This document shows positions 34,893-47,915 of a stretch of 64,000 nucleotides of DNA, one piece after another (position 1 is the first letter of the stretch; each line of letters begins with the position of its first letter). The translations under genes and the position numbers were made by a program. The notes under the pieces are model-generated. The model searched no databases. It had not been told where the DNA came from and was given only the letters and a program-made list of their open reading frames with translations. The DNA is from Thinopyrum elongatum (taxonomy: Eukaryota > Streptophyta > Magnoliopsida > Poales > Poaceae), in NCBI GenBank assembly GCA_011799875.1, contig CM022300.1, positions 107,459,201 to 107,523,200 of the forward strand, written 5' to 3'.

Positions 34893-34970
34893 GGGTGGGT
34901 CTATTATGATAACACCCCTTAAGAGTCTTATTCTGATAACACCTGGCTTATTCTGCACATCCCCCAGCAG

Positions 34971-35460
34971 ATCGCCGCCGCCCCTCCCCTCCCCGCCTTC
35001 TACCGCGGCAGCGGCCTGGGATCGCCGCCACCCCTCCCCTCCCCGCCTTCTACCGTGGCAGCGGCCTGGGATCGCCGTTGCCCCACCCCTCCCCGCCTTC
35101 TACCGCGACAGCGGCCTGGGATCGCCGCCGCGCCTCCCCTTCCGGCCTTCTTTCGCGACAGCGGCCTGGGAGCGATGCCGCCACTCTCCTCCCCTCTTTC
35201 TCCCACGACGGCGGCCTAGGAGCGCCGCCGCCACTCCCCTCCCGACCTTCTTCCGCGACGGCGGCCGACAGCACCGCCGCCACTCCCCTCTCGGCCTTCT
35301 TCCGCGACGGCGGCCTGGGAGCGACGCCGCCCCTCCCCTCGCGGCCTTCTTCCATGGCGGCGGCCTGGGAGCGCCGCAGCCACTCCCCTCTCGGCCTTCT
35401 TCCGCGGCAGCAGCTCGGTAGCACCGCCGCCGATCTCCTTCGGGCCTTATTCCACGACAT
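34971..35460 (+). repeat. 50-bp GC-rich minisatellite, about ten units
   Basis: CCTTC anchors recur at 34996, 35046, 35096, 35146, 35196, 35246, 35295, 35345, 35395 and 35445, so the period is 50 (one unit 49). Each unit holds a GCGGCCTGGGA(T/G)CGCCGCC-like core and CTCCCCTC. The period is not a multiple of three, so the long open frames across it are accidental. It lies just inside the left end of the large element. Confidence 0.95.
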
Positions 35461-35546
35461 TGAGCGGTGTGTCTTCAATTACCTGTCCTTCATTAGATGT
35501 GGATTGGTGCTGCCTCGACATAACACCAATTCGAGGAAGGAGGACT

Positions 35547-37088
35547 ATGCGCAAGGTTCCTTCATCCATCGCAGCTTCTTGGATTATGGCTGCAACGACC
35601 TTCAGAGCAAATCCTCCATCTCCACTCACATTGAGCAACGTCCAGAATGCTCATGAACTTCTGAAGGGCAAGTGGACTGCACAGGTGAACGCAAAAGTGG
35701 TGAAGACGGACGAGAAGGGAACTTCCTCCTGCAAACGCAAGAAAGCATTGCAACACGAGGTAAGCAGTACACTTCCTCATCTCTCTCAGTTTACTTATTT
35801 GAGACAAAGCAGTACACGCAATCCAGTACGCCTCCAAAAATGATGCAGTGCGGTTACTTCAGTTCGTCGTGAATAAAGCAGTGCAGTTGCTCGGTTATGT
35901 AGTACGGTTGCTCGGTTATGCAGTACGGTTGTATAGGTTCACTACGGCCAACGATGCAGTGCGGTTACTTCAGTTCACCCTGCGGGATGATGCAGTCCGC
36001 GTGCATTAGTTCGTAGTACCCTTTCAAACACATTGCAGTTCGTATGATTCAGTTCATTTTACCTGACAATGCAGCTTGGCCGTTTTGTGCAGGAAATGAC
36101 GTTCAGCAGATACAAAATGCCGCGCATAATTGACAACCCAGGGACCATCAACTTTCGGAAGAGTCAAGCTTCTTCCGGAAGAGACACTGGCTGGGTTACC
36201 TCTGAGATTCCTCGAGGATTCTTCACGACAACAAACAGGGTGCAATACTCTCCGGAAGAAGATTTTTTCCAGGAAGAAGAGGTAGTCGAAGATGGCGACG
36301 ATGTCACCTTCATGTTGGAGGGCACTCACTGACATGATGATGAAGATGATGACGATGAAGATGAGCCAATAACAGTTCTCAACCCAGAGTACAAGCACGA
36401 GTTCACTACATTTGGACAGCATGTTCGAACAGACAACGATGATGCTGTTGACCATGATGTTGCAGAAGATGATGATTATAATGATGTGCCACCGCTCAAA
36501 CAATTTCAAACCAATCTAGTGAGACATCACCACAACACTGGGTTACCACCACGTCCACCTACTGCACCACAAAACAGAGCTGAGCGTCCACCTGTTGCAC
36601 CACAAAACAGAGCTCAGCGTGCACATGCTGCACCGAAAAACAGAGCTCCGAGTGGACCTGCTGCACCAACTTCAACACTGCGACCACCAAGGGTGCCTCG
36701 GTCAGAAGTCAACGGCAGGTACAAGTCCTCCTCACTATTGCCACTGCGAGATCCTCAACTACACAGATCTGCTATAACCCCACCGTGTCCAATACAACCC
36801 GGCGAGCTGCAAACGCCATCGGATGAACGACATTACACACATGTAAGTTTTTGTCCTAAAATAATAATAATATTTGCATTCCATTCAGATAACATTGCAG
36901 TGCACACTAATATTTCTTGTCAAGTTTGGCCTAACATCTAATATAGTCGATTCTTCTGAAAACTTAGTAACATTACAGTGCTTTCTTAACTTGTATGCAG
37001 TCATCGTATTTCCACTGAACATTACAGTGCTTTCTTAACTCGTATGCAGTCCTCATAAACAAATCTGCAGGATGAACTAGGCAACTAG
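35547..37088 (+). pseudogene. Acidic protein gene of unknown function (cargo gene 1)
   Basis: Three exons, 35547-35759, 36093-36842 and 37071-37088, have GT-AG sites and phase 0 at both joins, giving 327 codons. The start MRKVPSS is the first ATG in that frame after the minisatellite. Exon 1 gives NVQNAHELLKGKW and a Lys-rich end. Exon 2 has EDFFQEEEVVEDGDDV, a nearly pure Asp/Glu stretch, then NPEYKHEFTTFGQHV and a Pro-rich part with four PQNRA-type repeats. One in-frame TGA at 36330-36332 interrupts it, as expected from CGA by one transition. I do not recognise the family. The TGA is the only defect, so the gene may have been active until recently. Confidence 0.6.
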
Positions 37089-38425
37089 ATAAACAACAAC
37101 AAAAAAACAAAGGCCAAAGCAAGCAGTCCACATACCTTGAACTCCTCCTTCTACTCTACTTGGCGAAGACATGGCGTTTGCCTGCAGCGCAAGGATAGAC
37201 TGACAGATATCAGCAACAAAATAGATGAAATCTAATGAAACCCTAGATGTACCTTGCTCTGAGGCAGAGCACACGTGAGTACCAACTACAAATCGATATC
37301 AAATCGCCTGCTTACGGAAAAAATACATAAGCAAAAAAATGCAGCAACGCTATGAGAATCACAAAACTAGATGAGGGGATGATCACGACCGAGGGCACGA
37401 GAAACGAACCACAAAAAAGGGGATGAATGGCGGCGGTGGGGGTGGGGGCGGGAACGGAGGGGAAAGGGGTGGGGGGAGCGGACGGGGGCGCGTAATGCAG
37501 GAATATGGACCTCTTGAGGACGGCGGTTCCGTGGGTGATGGCTGTTGCTGCGGGCGACAACGGTTTTGCTCGAGGGAGAGATGCTTCAGGAGGCGCAGCA
37601 AGAGAGGGGAGAGGTTTCTTTTCGGTCTCTCCCTATGAGCGGAGCAGTGGGAGCGCCTGGGAGGGCCACGTGTGAGGCCCACGTGGGAAAGGGTTACATA
37701 AGACGGGCTGGCCCAAAATGGCCCGGCTAAATTAGACGGACCAGATCGAAACAAAGAAGTTAGTACTAGATGCAGTTCGCTATGCTGGAAAATGAAGTTC
37801 CGACAGTCAAACAAATAAATACATGCAGTTCGTAAAAACAGTTAAAGTCGAAAAAACAACGCGCGTGTTAAGATATCGCGTCCGAAAAAAGTCTATCTTC
37901 AAATAAGTGTCACAACAAAAAAAATTGGGGGGGGGGGGGGGTCCCCCCCAACCCTCCCCCTCACCCGTGCCAGGGGCTGCAGCAAGTACACGCAAAACAG
38001 GTGCAGTATGCGGCTCTCGATAATGCAGTGCATTTTATTAGATGAAGCAGTGCGGTACCATAAGCAATGCAGTTTCAGAAACACGTATAATACATATAAC
38101 GTGACAATGCCCGTCTGCAGAAAATGTGGTGGTTCACAAATTTTGCTGATGAAAAATAAAATAAAACCACGTTCAGAGACAACCGCCCAATCCGAGCGGT
38201 TGCATCGCCACAAACCCACAATCACAGGCGCAACCCCAACCCATGATCTGCACAACCGCATCGTCAGCGAGATCGTGCAGTTCATCCGCTGCGGCCATCT
38301 CCCCCTTAAATTCAGACCCCCACCAAGGCTTTCTCATCCACAACAACGCAAGTCGCCATTGCCCTGCCACCAAATCCCTCCATCTCATCAATCTCCACAG
38401 AAGATAGCAAGCCCTACTGCCGGCG
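37089..38425. other. Spacer of the large element between cargo genes 1 and 2
   Basis: A purine-rich, G-dominated block at 37420-37640 and a G15 run at 37927-37941 are followed by C-rich DNA. TGCAGTTC/TGCAGTGC words recur at about 37770, 37825, 38000 and 38025. No supported gene is seen; the block at 37400-37660 could be a promoter or 5' UTR on either strand. Confidence 0.5.
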
Positions 38426-39091
38426 ATGGGGTTCGTCGACGAGTACAGGAACGTGGAGGCCCACGGCAACACCAAGTTGCACGTCATCCACACCAACGAC
38501 AAGAAGCAGATGGCGACCTCCCTCGAGCAGTAGGAGCGCCACCTCAGGCTCCAGTGTCACAAGATCGTCGGAATTGATCTAGAGTACACCAACGAGCCTG
38601 ACAAGACACATAAACCCGCCCTTGTCCAACTCTCCGTCGGCAAGACTCAGCCGGTGTTGCTCTTCCAACTGAGTGCCGCTGAAAGGTGCATCGTCTTCGA
38701 CAACTTCCTCGCCGACCCCAGGTACACGTTTGCTGGCTTCTCCATCGGCGGTGACAAAACCAGGCTCAAGCGCCTCAATCTGGAGGTCGCCAACTTCATC
38801 GACATCCAGAAGGAATGGAGGGTGCCCGACGCCACCAAGGAGTTGGACTCCCTTGCAGACGTCGTCGGCATGCTCATCGACGACTACTACAACAACATGA
38901 AGAAGAAGATCACCGACGAAGAACACAGGCGCTGGGACTCCCTGCCCCTGTCCATGAGGCACATCGAGTACGCGACAAAGGACGCCTACACAGCATACGA
39001 GATATGGAACCGCATCACCCTTACCCTGGACGGGCTTGGCCGTGCAAAGCTGGAGAAGGAGGAGCCACCCAAGAAGCACGCCAGGAACTAG
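38426..39091 (+). pseudogene. WRN-like 3'-5' exonuclease (DEDDy), one nonsense codon (cargo gene 2)
   Basis: 222 codons from MGFVDEYRN to KHARN and a stop at 39089-39091, without introns. The RNase D/WRN exonuclease fold is clear. Motif I is IVGIDLEYT (Asp and Glu), then ALVQLSVG and LLFQLS. Motif II lies in FAGFSIGGDKTRL, and motif III is YATKDAYTAYEIW (Tyr and Asp), which makes it a DEDDy enzyme. Family members remove nucleotides from DNA or RNA 3' ends. Many plant genomes have several small single-domain WRN-exonuclease-like proteins of about this length. One TAG at 38531-38533 (from CAG) interrupts it before motif I; an internal start at 38654 would lose motif I. No helicase domain is attached. 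It sits upstream of the copia insertion at 39398. Confidence 0.85.
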
Positions 39092-39397
39092 GGAGACTTC
39101 ACCTGGTGAAGAAGCAGACGGTGCCGGCCAAGAAAGTACCTCCAACATTGCTCGCGTCGTTTTAGATTTATCATCAAATTTGCTTTCTGTAATTTGCTTA
39201 TGTAAAGTTAGTTTGCTTGTGATCATTTGCTTTTACTGAACTTAGCATGCTTGTCATACAGAATGGCTTGTAATGATGAACTTTGCTTATGTTATGAAGA
39301 ACTTTATTTCAATTACAAAACTAGAGTTCAATATTACAACATACTGCAGTGCACATAAAGTATGTGATTCGAGCAGTGCACAAACGTACGAAGATGC

Positions 39398-41111
39398 TGT
39401 TGGGGAACGTAGTATTTCAAAAATTTCCTACGATCACACAAGATCTATCTAGGAGAAGCATAGCAACGAGCGGGGAGAGTGTGTCTACGTACCCTCTAGA
39501 CCGAAAGCGGAAGCGTTTAGCAACGTGGTTGATGTAGTCGAACGTCTTCGCGATCCAACCGATCCAAGTACCGAACGTACGGCACCTCCGTGATCTGCAC
39601 ATGTTCAGCTCGGTGACGTCCCTCGAACTCTTGATCCAGTTGAGGCCGAAGGAGAGTTTCGTCAGCACGACGGCGTGGTGACGGTGATGATGAAGTGATT
39701 CCGGCAGGGCTTCGCCTAAGCTCTCCGAAAATATGACCGAGGTGGAAATCTGTGGAGGGGGCACCGCACACGGCTAAAAACAATCAACTTGTGTGTCCTA
39801 GGGTGCCCCCCTCCCCATGTATATAAAGGAGGGAGGGAGGAGGTGGCCGGCCCTAGAGGGGGCGCGCCAAGGGAGAGGGGAGTCCTACTAGGACTCCAAG
39901 TCCTAGTAGGATTCCACCTAAAGGAGAGGGGAAAAGAGGGGGGCTGCGCCCCCAACCCCTTGTCCAATTCGGACTGGGCTTGGGGGGGGGGGGGGGGCGC
40001 CACCTCCTGGCTGCTGCCTTCTATTTCCCGTATGGCCCAATAAGGCCCATTACTTCTCCCGGTGAATTCCCGTAACTCCCCGGTACTCCGAAAAATACCC
40101 GAATCACTCGGAACCTTTCCGATGTCCGAATATAGCCTTCCAATATATCGATCTTTACCTCTCGGCCATTTTGAGACTCCTCGTCATGTCCCCGATCTTA
40201 TCCGGGACTCCGAACAAACTTCGGTCATCAAATCACATAAACTCGTAATACAAATCGTCATCGAACGTTAAGCGTGCGGACCCTACGGGTTCGAGAACTA
40301 TGTAGACATGACCGAGACACATCTCCGGTCAATAACCAATAGCGGAACCTGGATGCTCATATTGGCTCCTACATATTCTACGAAGATCTTTATCGGTCAA
40401 ACCGCATAACAACATACGTTATTCCCTTTGTCATCGGTATGTTACTTGCCCGAGATTCGATCGTCGGTATCATCATACCTAGTTCAATCTCGTTACTGGC
40501 AAGTCTCTTTACTCGTTCTGTAATGCATCATCCCGTAACTAACTCATTAGTCACATTGCTTGCAAGGCTTATAGTGATGTGCATTACCGAGAGGGCCCAG
40601 AGATACCTCTCCGATACACGGAGTGACAAATCCTAATCTCGATCTATGCCAACCCAACAAACACCTTCGGAGACACCTGTAGAGCATCTTTATAATCACC
40701 CAGTTACGTTGTGACGTTTGATAGCACATAAGGTGTTCCTCCGGTATTCGAGAGTTGCATAATCTCATAGTCAGAGGAATATGTATAAGTCATGAAGAAA
40801 GCTTTAGCAATAAAACTTAATGATCATTATGCTAAGCTAACGGATGGGTCTTGTCCATCACATCATTCTCCTAATGATGTGACCCCGTTCATCAAATGAC
40901 AACATATGTCTATGGTTAGGAAACTTAACCATCTTTGATTAACGAGCTAGTCAAGTAGAGGCATACTAGGGACACTTTGTTTTGTCTATGTATTCACACA
41001 TGTATCAAGTTTCCGGTTAATACAATTCTAGCATGAATAATAAACATTTATCATGATATAAGGAAATATAAATAACAACTTTATTATTGCCTCTAGGGCA
41101 TATTTCCTTCA
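39398..41111 (-). repeat. 3' LTR of copia copy 2 (left on the + strand)
   Basis: A 1,714-bp LTR. A TATA box reads TTTATATACAT on the minus strand at about 39818-39828. A G16 run at 39982-39997 is longer than the G11 run in the other LTR. The polypurine tract (reverse complement GTCTCCCACTTGC) follows at 41112. Confidence 0.95.
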
Positions 41112-41497
41112 GTCTCCCACTTGCACTAGAGTCAATAATCTAGTTTCACATCGCCATGTGATTTAACACGAATAGTTCACATCACCATGTGATTAACACC
41201 CATAGTTCACATCGCCATGTGACCAACACCCAAAGGGTTTACTAGAGTCAGTAATCTAGTTCACATCGCCATGTGATTAACACCCAAAGAGTACTAAGGT
41301 GTGATCATGTTTTGCTTGTGAGAGAAGTTTAGTCAACGGGTCTGCCACATTCAGATCCGTATGTATTTTGCAAATTTCTATGTCTACAATGCTCTGCACG
41401 GAGCTACTCTAGCTAATTGCTCCCACTTTCAGTATGTATCCAGATCGAGACTCAGAGTCATCTGGTTTAGTATCAAAGCTTGCATCGACGTAACCCT

Positions 41498-44400
41498 TTA
41501 CGACGAACTCTTTATCACCTCCATAACTGAGAAACATTTCCTTATTCCTCTAAGGATAATTTTGACCGCTACCCAGTGATTCACTCCTGGATCACTCTTG
41601 TACCTCCTTGCCAAAACCATGACAAGGCACACAATAGGTCTGGTACACAGCATGGCATACTTTATAGAACCTATGACTAAGGCATAGGGAATGCCTTTCA
41701 TTCTCTCTCTATCTTCTGCCGTGGTCGGGCTTTGAGTCTTACTCAACTTTATACCTTGAATACATGCAAGAACTCTTTCTTTGACTGATCCCTTTTTGAA
41801 CTCCTTCAAAATCTTGTCAAGGTATGTGCTTTGTGAAAGTCCTATTAAGCGTCTCGATCTATCCCTATAGATCTTGATGCTCAACACTTAAGCAGCTTCA
41901 CCGAGGTCTTTTTTATTGAAAAATTCTTATTCAAGTATCCTTTTATGCTATCCAGAAATTCTATATCATTTCCAATCAACAATATGTCATCCACATATAA
42001 TATCAAAAATGCTACAGAGCTCCCACTCACTTTCTTGTAAATACAGGCTTCACCGTAAGTCTGTATAAAACCATATGCTTTGATCAACTTATCAAAGCGT
42101 ATATTCCAACTCCGAGATGCTTGCACCAGTCCATAGATGGGTCGCTGGAGCTTGCACACTTTGTTAGCACCTTTAGGATTGACAAAACCTTCTGGTTGTA
42201 CCATATACATTTCTTCTTTAATAAATCCATCAAGGATTACAGTTTTGACATCCATTTGCCAGATTTCATAAAATGCGGCAATTGCTAACATGATTCGGAC
42301 AGAATTAAGCATCGATACGAGTTAGAAAATCTCATCGTAGTCAACACCTTGAACTTGTCGAAAACCTTTTGCGACAATTCGAGCTTTGTAGATAGAAACA
42401 CTACTATCAGCGTCTGTCTTCCTCTTGAAGATCCATTTATTCTCAATGGCTTGCCGATCATCGGGCAAGTCAACCAAGTCCATACTTTGTTCTCATACAT
42501 GGATCCCATCTCAGATTTCATGGCCTCAAGCCATTTCGCGGAATCTGGGCTCATCATCGCTTCCTCATAGTTCGTAGGTTCGTCATGGTCTAGTAACATG
42601 ACTTCCAGAACAGGATTACCGTACCACTCTGGTGCGGAACATACTCTGGTTGACCTACGAGGTTCTGTAGTAACTTGATCATCATTAGCTTCCTCACTAA
42701 TTGGTGTAGGCATCACTGGAATTGATTTCTGTGGTGAACTACTTTCCAATTCAGGAGAAGGTACAATTACCTCATCAAGTTCTACTTTCCTCGCACTCAC
42801 TTCTTTCGAGAGAAACTCCTTCTCTAGAAAGGATCCATTCTTAGCAACGAATATCTTGCCTTCGGATCTATGATAGAAGGTGTACCCAACAGTCTCCTTT
42901 GGGTATCCTATGAAGACGCATTTCTCCGATTTGGGTTTGAGCTTATCAGGTTGAAACTTTTCACATAAGCATTGCAACCCCAAACTTTAAGAAACGACAG
43001 CTTAGGTTTCTTGCCAAACCACAGTTCATATGGTGTCGTCTCAACGGATTTAGATGGTGCCCTATTTAATGTGAATTCAGCTGTCTCTAATGCATAACCC
43101 CAAAACAATAGTGGTAAATCGGTAAGAGACATCATAGATTGCACTATATCCAATAAAGTACGGTTATGACGTTCAAACACACCATTATGCTGTGGTGTTC
43201 CAGGTGGCATGAGTTTGTGAAACTATTCCACATTGTTTTAATTGAAGGCCAAACTCGTAACTCAAATATTCGCCTCTGCAATCAGATCGTAGAAACTTTA
43301 TTTTCTTGTTACGATGATTCTCTACTTCACTCTGAAATTCTTTGAACTTTTCAAATGTTTCAGACTTATGTTTCATCAAGTAGATATACCCATATCTGCT
43401 CAAATCATCTGTGAAGGTCAGAAAATAATGATACCCGCCGTGAGCCTCAACACTCATCGGACCGCATACATCGATATGTATTATTTCCAATAAGTCATTA
43501 GCTCGCTCCATTGTTCTGGAGAACGGAGTCTTAGTCCTCTTGCCCATGAGGCATGGTTCGCAAGCATCAAATGATTCATAATCAAGTGATTCCAAAATTC
43601 CATCCGAATGGAGTTTCTTCATGCGCTTTACACCAATATGACCCAAACGGCAGTGCCCCAAATATGTTGCACTATCATTATCAACTTTGCATCTTTTGGC
43701 ATCAATATTATGAATATGTGTATCACTACGATCGAGATTCAATAAACCATTTATTTTGAGTGTATGACCATAGAAGGCTTTATTCATATATACAGAACAA
43801 CAATTATTCTCTGACTTAAATGAATAACCGTATCGCAATAAACATGATCCAATCATATTCATGCTCAACGCAAATACCAAATAACATTTATTTAGGTCCA
43901 ACACTAATCCCGAAGGTAGAGGGAGTGTGCGATGGTGATCTTATCAACCTTGGAATCACTTCCAACACACATCGTCACCTCGTCATTAACTAGTCTCTGT
44001 TCATTTTGTAACTCCTGTTTCGAGTTACTAATGTTAGCAACTGAACCAGTATCAAATACCCAGGGGCTACTATGAACACTAGTAAAATACACATCAATAA
44101 CATGTATATTAAATATACCTTTGTTCACTTTGCCATCCTTCTTATCCGCCAAATACTTGGGGCAGTTCCACTTCCAGTGACCAGTCCCTTTACAGTAGAA
44201 GCACTCAGTTTCAGGCTTAGGTCCAGACTTGGGCTTCTTCCCGGGAGTAGCAACTTGCTTGCTATTCTTCTTGAAGTTCCCCTTCTTCCCTTTGCCCTTT
44301 TTCTTGAAACTAGTGGTCTTGTTAACCATCAACACTTGATGCTCTTTCTTGATTTCTACCTTCATTGATTTCAGCATCACGAAGAGCTCGGGAATCATTT

Positions 44401-44719
44401 TTGTCATCCCTTGCATATTATAGTTCATCACGAAGTTCTAGTAACTTGGTGATAGTGACTAGAGAATTCTGTCAATCACTATTTTATCTGGAAGATTAAC
44501 TCCCACTTGATTCAAGCGATTGTAGTACCCAGACATTCTGAGCATATGCTCACTGGTTGAGCTATTCTCCTCCATCTTGTAGGCAAAGTATTTGTCAGAG
44601 GTCTCATACCTCTCGTCACTGGCATGAGTCTGAAATACCGATTTCAGCTCTTGGAACATCTCATATGCTCCGTGGTGTTCAAAATGTTTTTGAAGTCCCG
44701 GTTCTAAGCCGTAAATCAT
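41498..44719 (-). pseudogene. Copia gag-pol, decayed (copy 2)
   Basis: Minus-strand domains run from right to left. Gag is at 44719-44459 and 44431-43904 (EMFQELKSVF, HMLRMSGYYN), with a zinc knuckle (CFYCKGTGHWKWNC) and the protease motif DTGSVANIS in the second segment. The integrase spans 43904-43185 (GHCRLGHIGVKRMKK, CEPCLMGK, DVCGPM, FTDDLSRYGY) and continues in 43210-42908 (TPQHNGVFERHNRTLLD). The integrase C-terminus and RT start are at 42983-42285, the RT core with YVDD at 41997-41986 is in 42312-41881, and RNase H is at 41887-41498. Overlaps and gaps between these pieces show frameshifts near 44440, 43900, 43190, 42950, 42300 and 41885. Compared with copy 1 it is less damaged and lacks the 89-bp duplication. 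Confidence 0.92.
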
Positions 44720-46198
44720 GGAGCACTAAACTATCAAGTAGTCATCATATCGAGCTTGCTAAACGTTCATAATGTTTGCATCTGCTCCTGCAATAGGTCT
44801 GTCACCTAGCGGTGCATCAAGGACATAATTCTTCTGTGCAGCAATGAGGATAATCCTCAGATCACGGAACTAGTCCGCATCATTGCTACTATCATCTTTC
44901 AACTTAGTTTTCTCCAGGAGCATATCAAAAAATAAAACAGGGGAGCTATACGCGAGCTATTGATATACAACATAATTTGCAAATACTATCAGGACTAAGT
45001 TCATGATAAATTAAAGTTCAATTAATCATATTACTTAAGAACTCCCACTTAGATGGACATCCCTCTAGTCATCTAAATGATCATGTGATCCATATCAACT
45101 AAACCATGTCCGATCATCACGTGAGATGGAGTAGTTTTCAATGGTGAACATCTCTATGTTGATCATATCTACTATATGATTCATGTTCGACCTTTCGGTC
45201 TCAGTGTTCCGAGGCCATATCTGCATATGCTAGGCTCGTCAAGTTTAACCCGAGTATTCCGCATGTGCAAAACTGTCTTGCACCCGTTGTATTTGAACGT
45301 AGAGCCTATCACACCCGATCATCACGTGGTGTCTCAGCACGAAGAACTTTCGCAATGGTGCATACTCAGGGAGAACACTTATACCTTGAAATTTAGTAAG
45401 GGATCATCTTATAATGCTACCGCCGTACTAAGCAAAATAAGATGCATAAAAGATAAACATCACATGCAATCAAAATATGTGACATGATATGGCCATCATC
45501 ATCTTGTGCTCATGATCTCCATCACCGAAGCATCGTCATGATCTCCATCGTCACCGGCGCGACACCTTGATCTCCATCGTAGCATCGTTGTCGTCTCGCC
45601 AATTTATTGCTTCTACGAGTATCGCTACCGCTTAGTGATAAAGTAAAACAATTACATGGCGATTGCATTGCATACAATAAAGCGACAACCATATGGCTCC
45701 TGCCAGTTGCCGATAACTCTGTTACAAAACATGATCATCTCATACAACAAATTACATCTCATCATGTCTTGACCATATCACATCACAAGCATACCCTGCA
45801 AAAACAAGTTAGACGTCCTCTACTTTGTTGTTGCAAGTTTTACGTGGCTGCTACAGGCTTCTAGCAAGAACCGTTCTTACCTACGCATCAAAACCACAAC
45901 GTGGTGTAGTGATTGCTTTTTGATCTTCTAAAAGAACCCTCTTCATTGAAACCGATTCAACTAAAGTGAGAGAGACAGACACCCGCTAGTCACCTTTAAG
46001 CAACGAGTGCTCGCAGTGGTGAAACCAGTCTCGCATAAGCGTACGCGTAATGTTGGTCTGGGCCGCTTCATCTCACAATACCGCTGAACCAAGTAACAAC
46101 TAGTAACGGCAAGCAATATGTATACACCCACGCCCACAACTCCTTTGTGTTCTACTCATGCAAATAACATCTACGCATAAACCTGGCTCGGATGCCAC
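44720..46198 (-). other. Leader of copia copy 2 with primer binding site
   Basis: The untranslated leader lies between the 5' LTR and gag. The primer site TGGCATCCGAGC, one base from the LTR (46186-46197 on the plus strand as its reverse complement), resembles the initiator-Met tRNA site. No ORF of note. Confidence 0.8.
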
Positions 46199-47915
46199 TG
46201 TTGGGGAACGTAGTATTTCAAAAATTTCCTACGATCACGCAAGATCTATCTAGGAGAATCATAGCAACGAGCGGGGAGAGTGTGTCTACGTACCCTCGTA
46301 GACCGAAAGCGGAAGCGTTTAGCAACGCGGTTGATGTAGTCGAACGTCTTCGCGATCCAACTGATCCAAGTACCGAACGTACGGCACCTCCGCGATCTGC
46401 ACATGTTCAGCTCGGTGACGTCCCTCGAACTCTTGATCCAGTTGAGGCCGAAGGAGAGTTTCGTCAGCACAACGGCGTGGTGACGGTGATGATGAAGTGA
46501 TTCCGGCAGGGCTTCGCCTAAGCTCTCCGAAAATATGACCGAGGTGAAAATCTGTGGAGGGGGGCACCGCACACGGCTAAAAACAATCAACTTGTGTGTC
46601 CTAGGGTGCCCCCTCCCCACATATATAAAGGAGGGAGGGAGGAGGTGGCCGGCCCTAGAGGGGGCGCGCCAAGGGAGAGGGGAGTCCTACTAGGACTCCA
46701 AGTCCTAGTAGGATTCCACCTAAAGGAGAGGGGAAAAGAGGGGGGCTGCGCCCCCAACCCCTTGTCCAATTCGGACTGGGCTTGGGGGGGGGGGTGGCAC
46801 GGCACACCTCCTGGCTGCTGCCTTCTATTTCCCGTATGGCCCAATAAGGCCCATTACTTCTCCCGGTGAATTCCCGTAACTCCCCGGTACTCCGAAAAAT
46901 ACCTGAATCACTCGGAACCTTTCCGATGTCCGAATATAGCCTTCCAATATATCGATCTTTACCTTTCGACCATTTCGAGACTCCTTGTCATGTCCCCGAT
47001 CTTATCCGGGACTCCGAACAAACTTCGGTCATCAAATCACATAAACTCATAATACAAATCGTCATCGAACGTTAAGCGTGCGGACCCTACGGGTTCGAGA
47101 ACTATGTAGACATGACCGAGACACATCTCCGGTCAATAACCAATAGCGGAACCTGGATGCTCATATTGGCTCCTACATATTCTATGAAGATCTTTATCGG
47201 TCAAACCGCATAACAACATACGTTATTCCCTTTGTCATCGGTATGTTACTTGCCCGAGATTCGATCGTCGGTATCATCATACCTAGTTCAATCTCGTTAC
47301 TGGCAAGTCTTTTTACTCGTTCTGTAATGCATCATCCCGTAACTAACTCATTAGTCACATTGCTTGCAAGGCTTATAGTGATGTGCATTACCGAGAGGGC
47401 CCAGAGATACCTCTCCGATACACGGAGTGGCAAATCCTAATCTCGATCTATGCCAACCCAACAAACACCTTCGGAGACACCTGTAGAGCATCTTTATAAT
47501 CACCCAGTTACGTTGTGACGTTTGATAGCACATAAGGTGTTCCTCCGGTATTCGGGAGTTGCATAATCTCATAGTCAGCGGAATATGTATAAGTCATGAA
47601 GAAAGCTTTAGCAATAAAACTTAATGATCATTATGCTAAGCTAACGGATGGGTCTTGTCCATCGCATCATTCTCCTAATGATGTGATCCTGTTCATCAAA
47701 TGACAACACATGTCTATGGTTAGGAAACTTAACCATCTTTGATTAACGAGCTAGTCAAGTAGAGGCATACTAGGGACACTTTGTTTTGTCTATGTATTCA
47801 CACATGTATCAAGTTTCCGGTTAATACAATTCTAGCATGAATAATAAACATTTATCATGATATAAGGAAATATAAATAACAACTTTATTATTGCCTCTAG
47901 GGCATATTTCCTTCA
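46199..47915 (-). repeat. 5' LTR of copia copy 2 (right on the + strand)
   Basis: A 1,717-bp LTR almost identical to the copy at 39398-41111. The TATA box (reverse of ACATATATAAAGG) is at about 46619-46631. It would drive transcription leftwards across the element. Confidence 0.95.

Larger units (their letters stand above)
39398..47915 (-). mobile_element. Full-length copia retrotransposon, copy 2
   Basis: An 8,518-bp element on the minus strand. The TSD GATGC is at 39393-39397 and 47916-47920. On the plus strand the LTRs start TGTTGGGGAACGTAG and end GGGCATATTTCCTTCA, the reverse complement of the ends of copy 1's type, here with canonical TG...CA. LTR lengths are 1,714 and 1,717 bp, with roughly 27 substitutions by eye (about 1.6%), so the insertion is recent. 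The internal region keeps all copia domains but with several frame breaks. It lies inside the TA-flanked element. Confidence 0.95.

Noticed and set aside
34906..35656. Open frames of 171 and 192 residues on the plus strand
   Set aside because: They run through the 50-bp minisatellite. The period is not a multiple of three, so the protein sequence rotates through frames, and nothing supports translation.
37312..37814. Pro-rich open frames on the minus strand
   Set aside because: They come from a G-rich low-complexity block; no splice or domain support.
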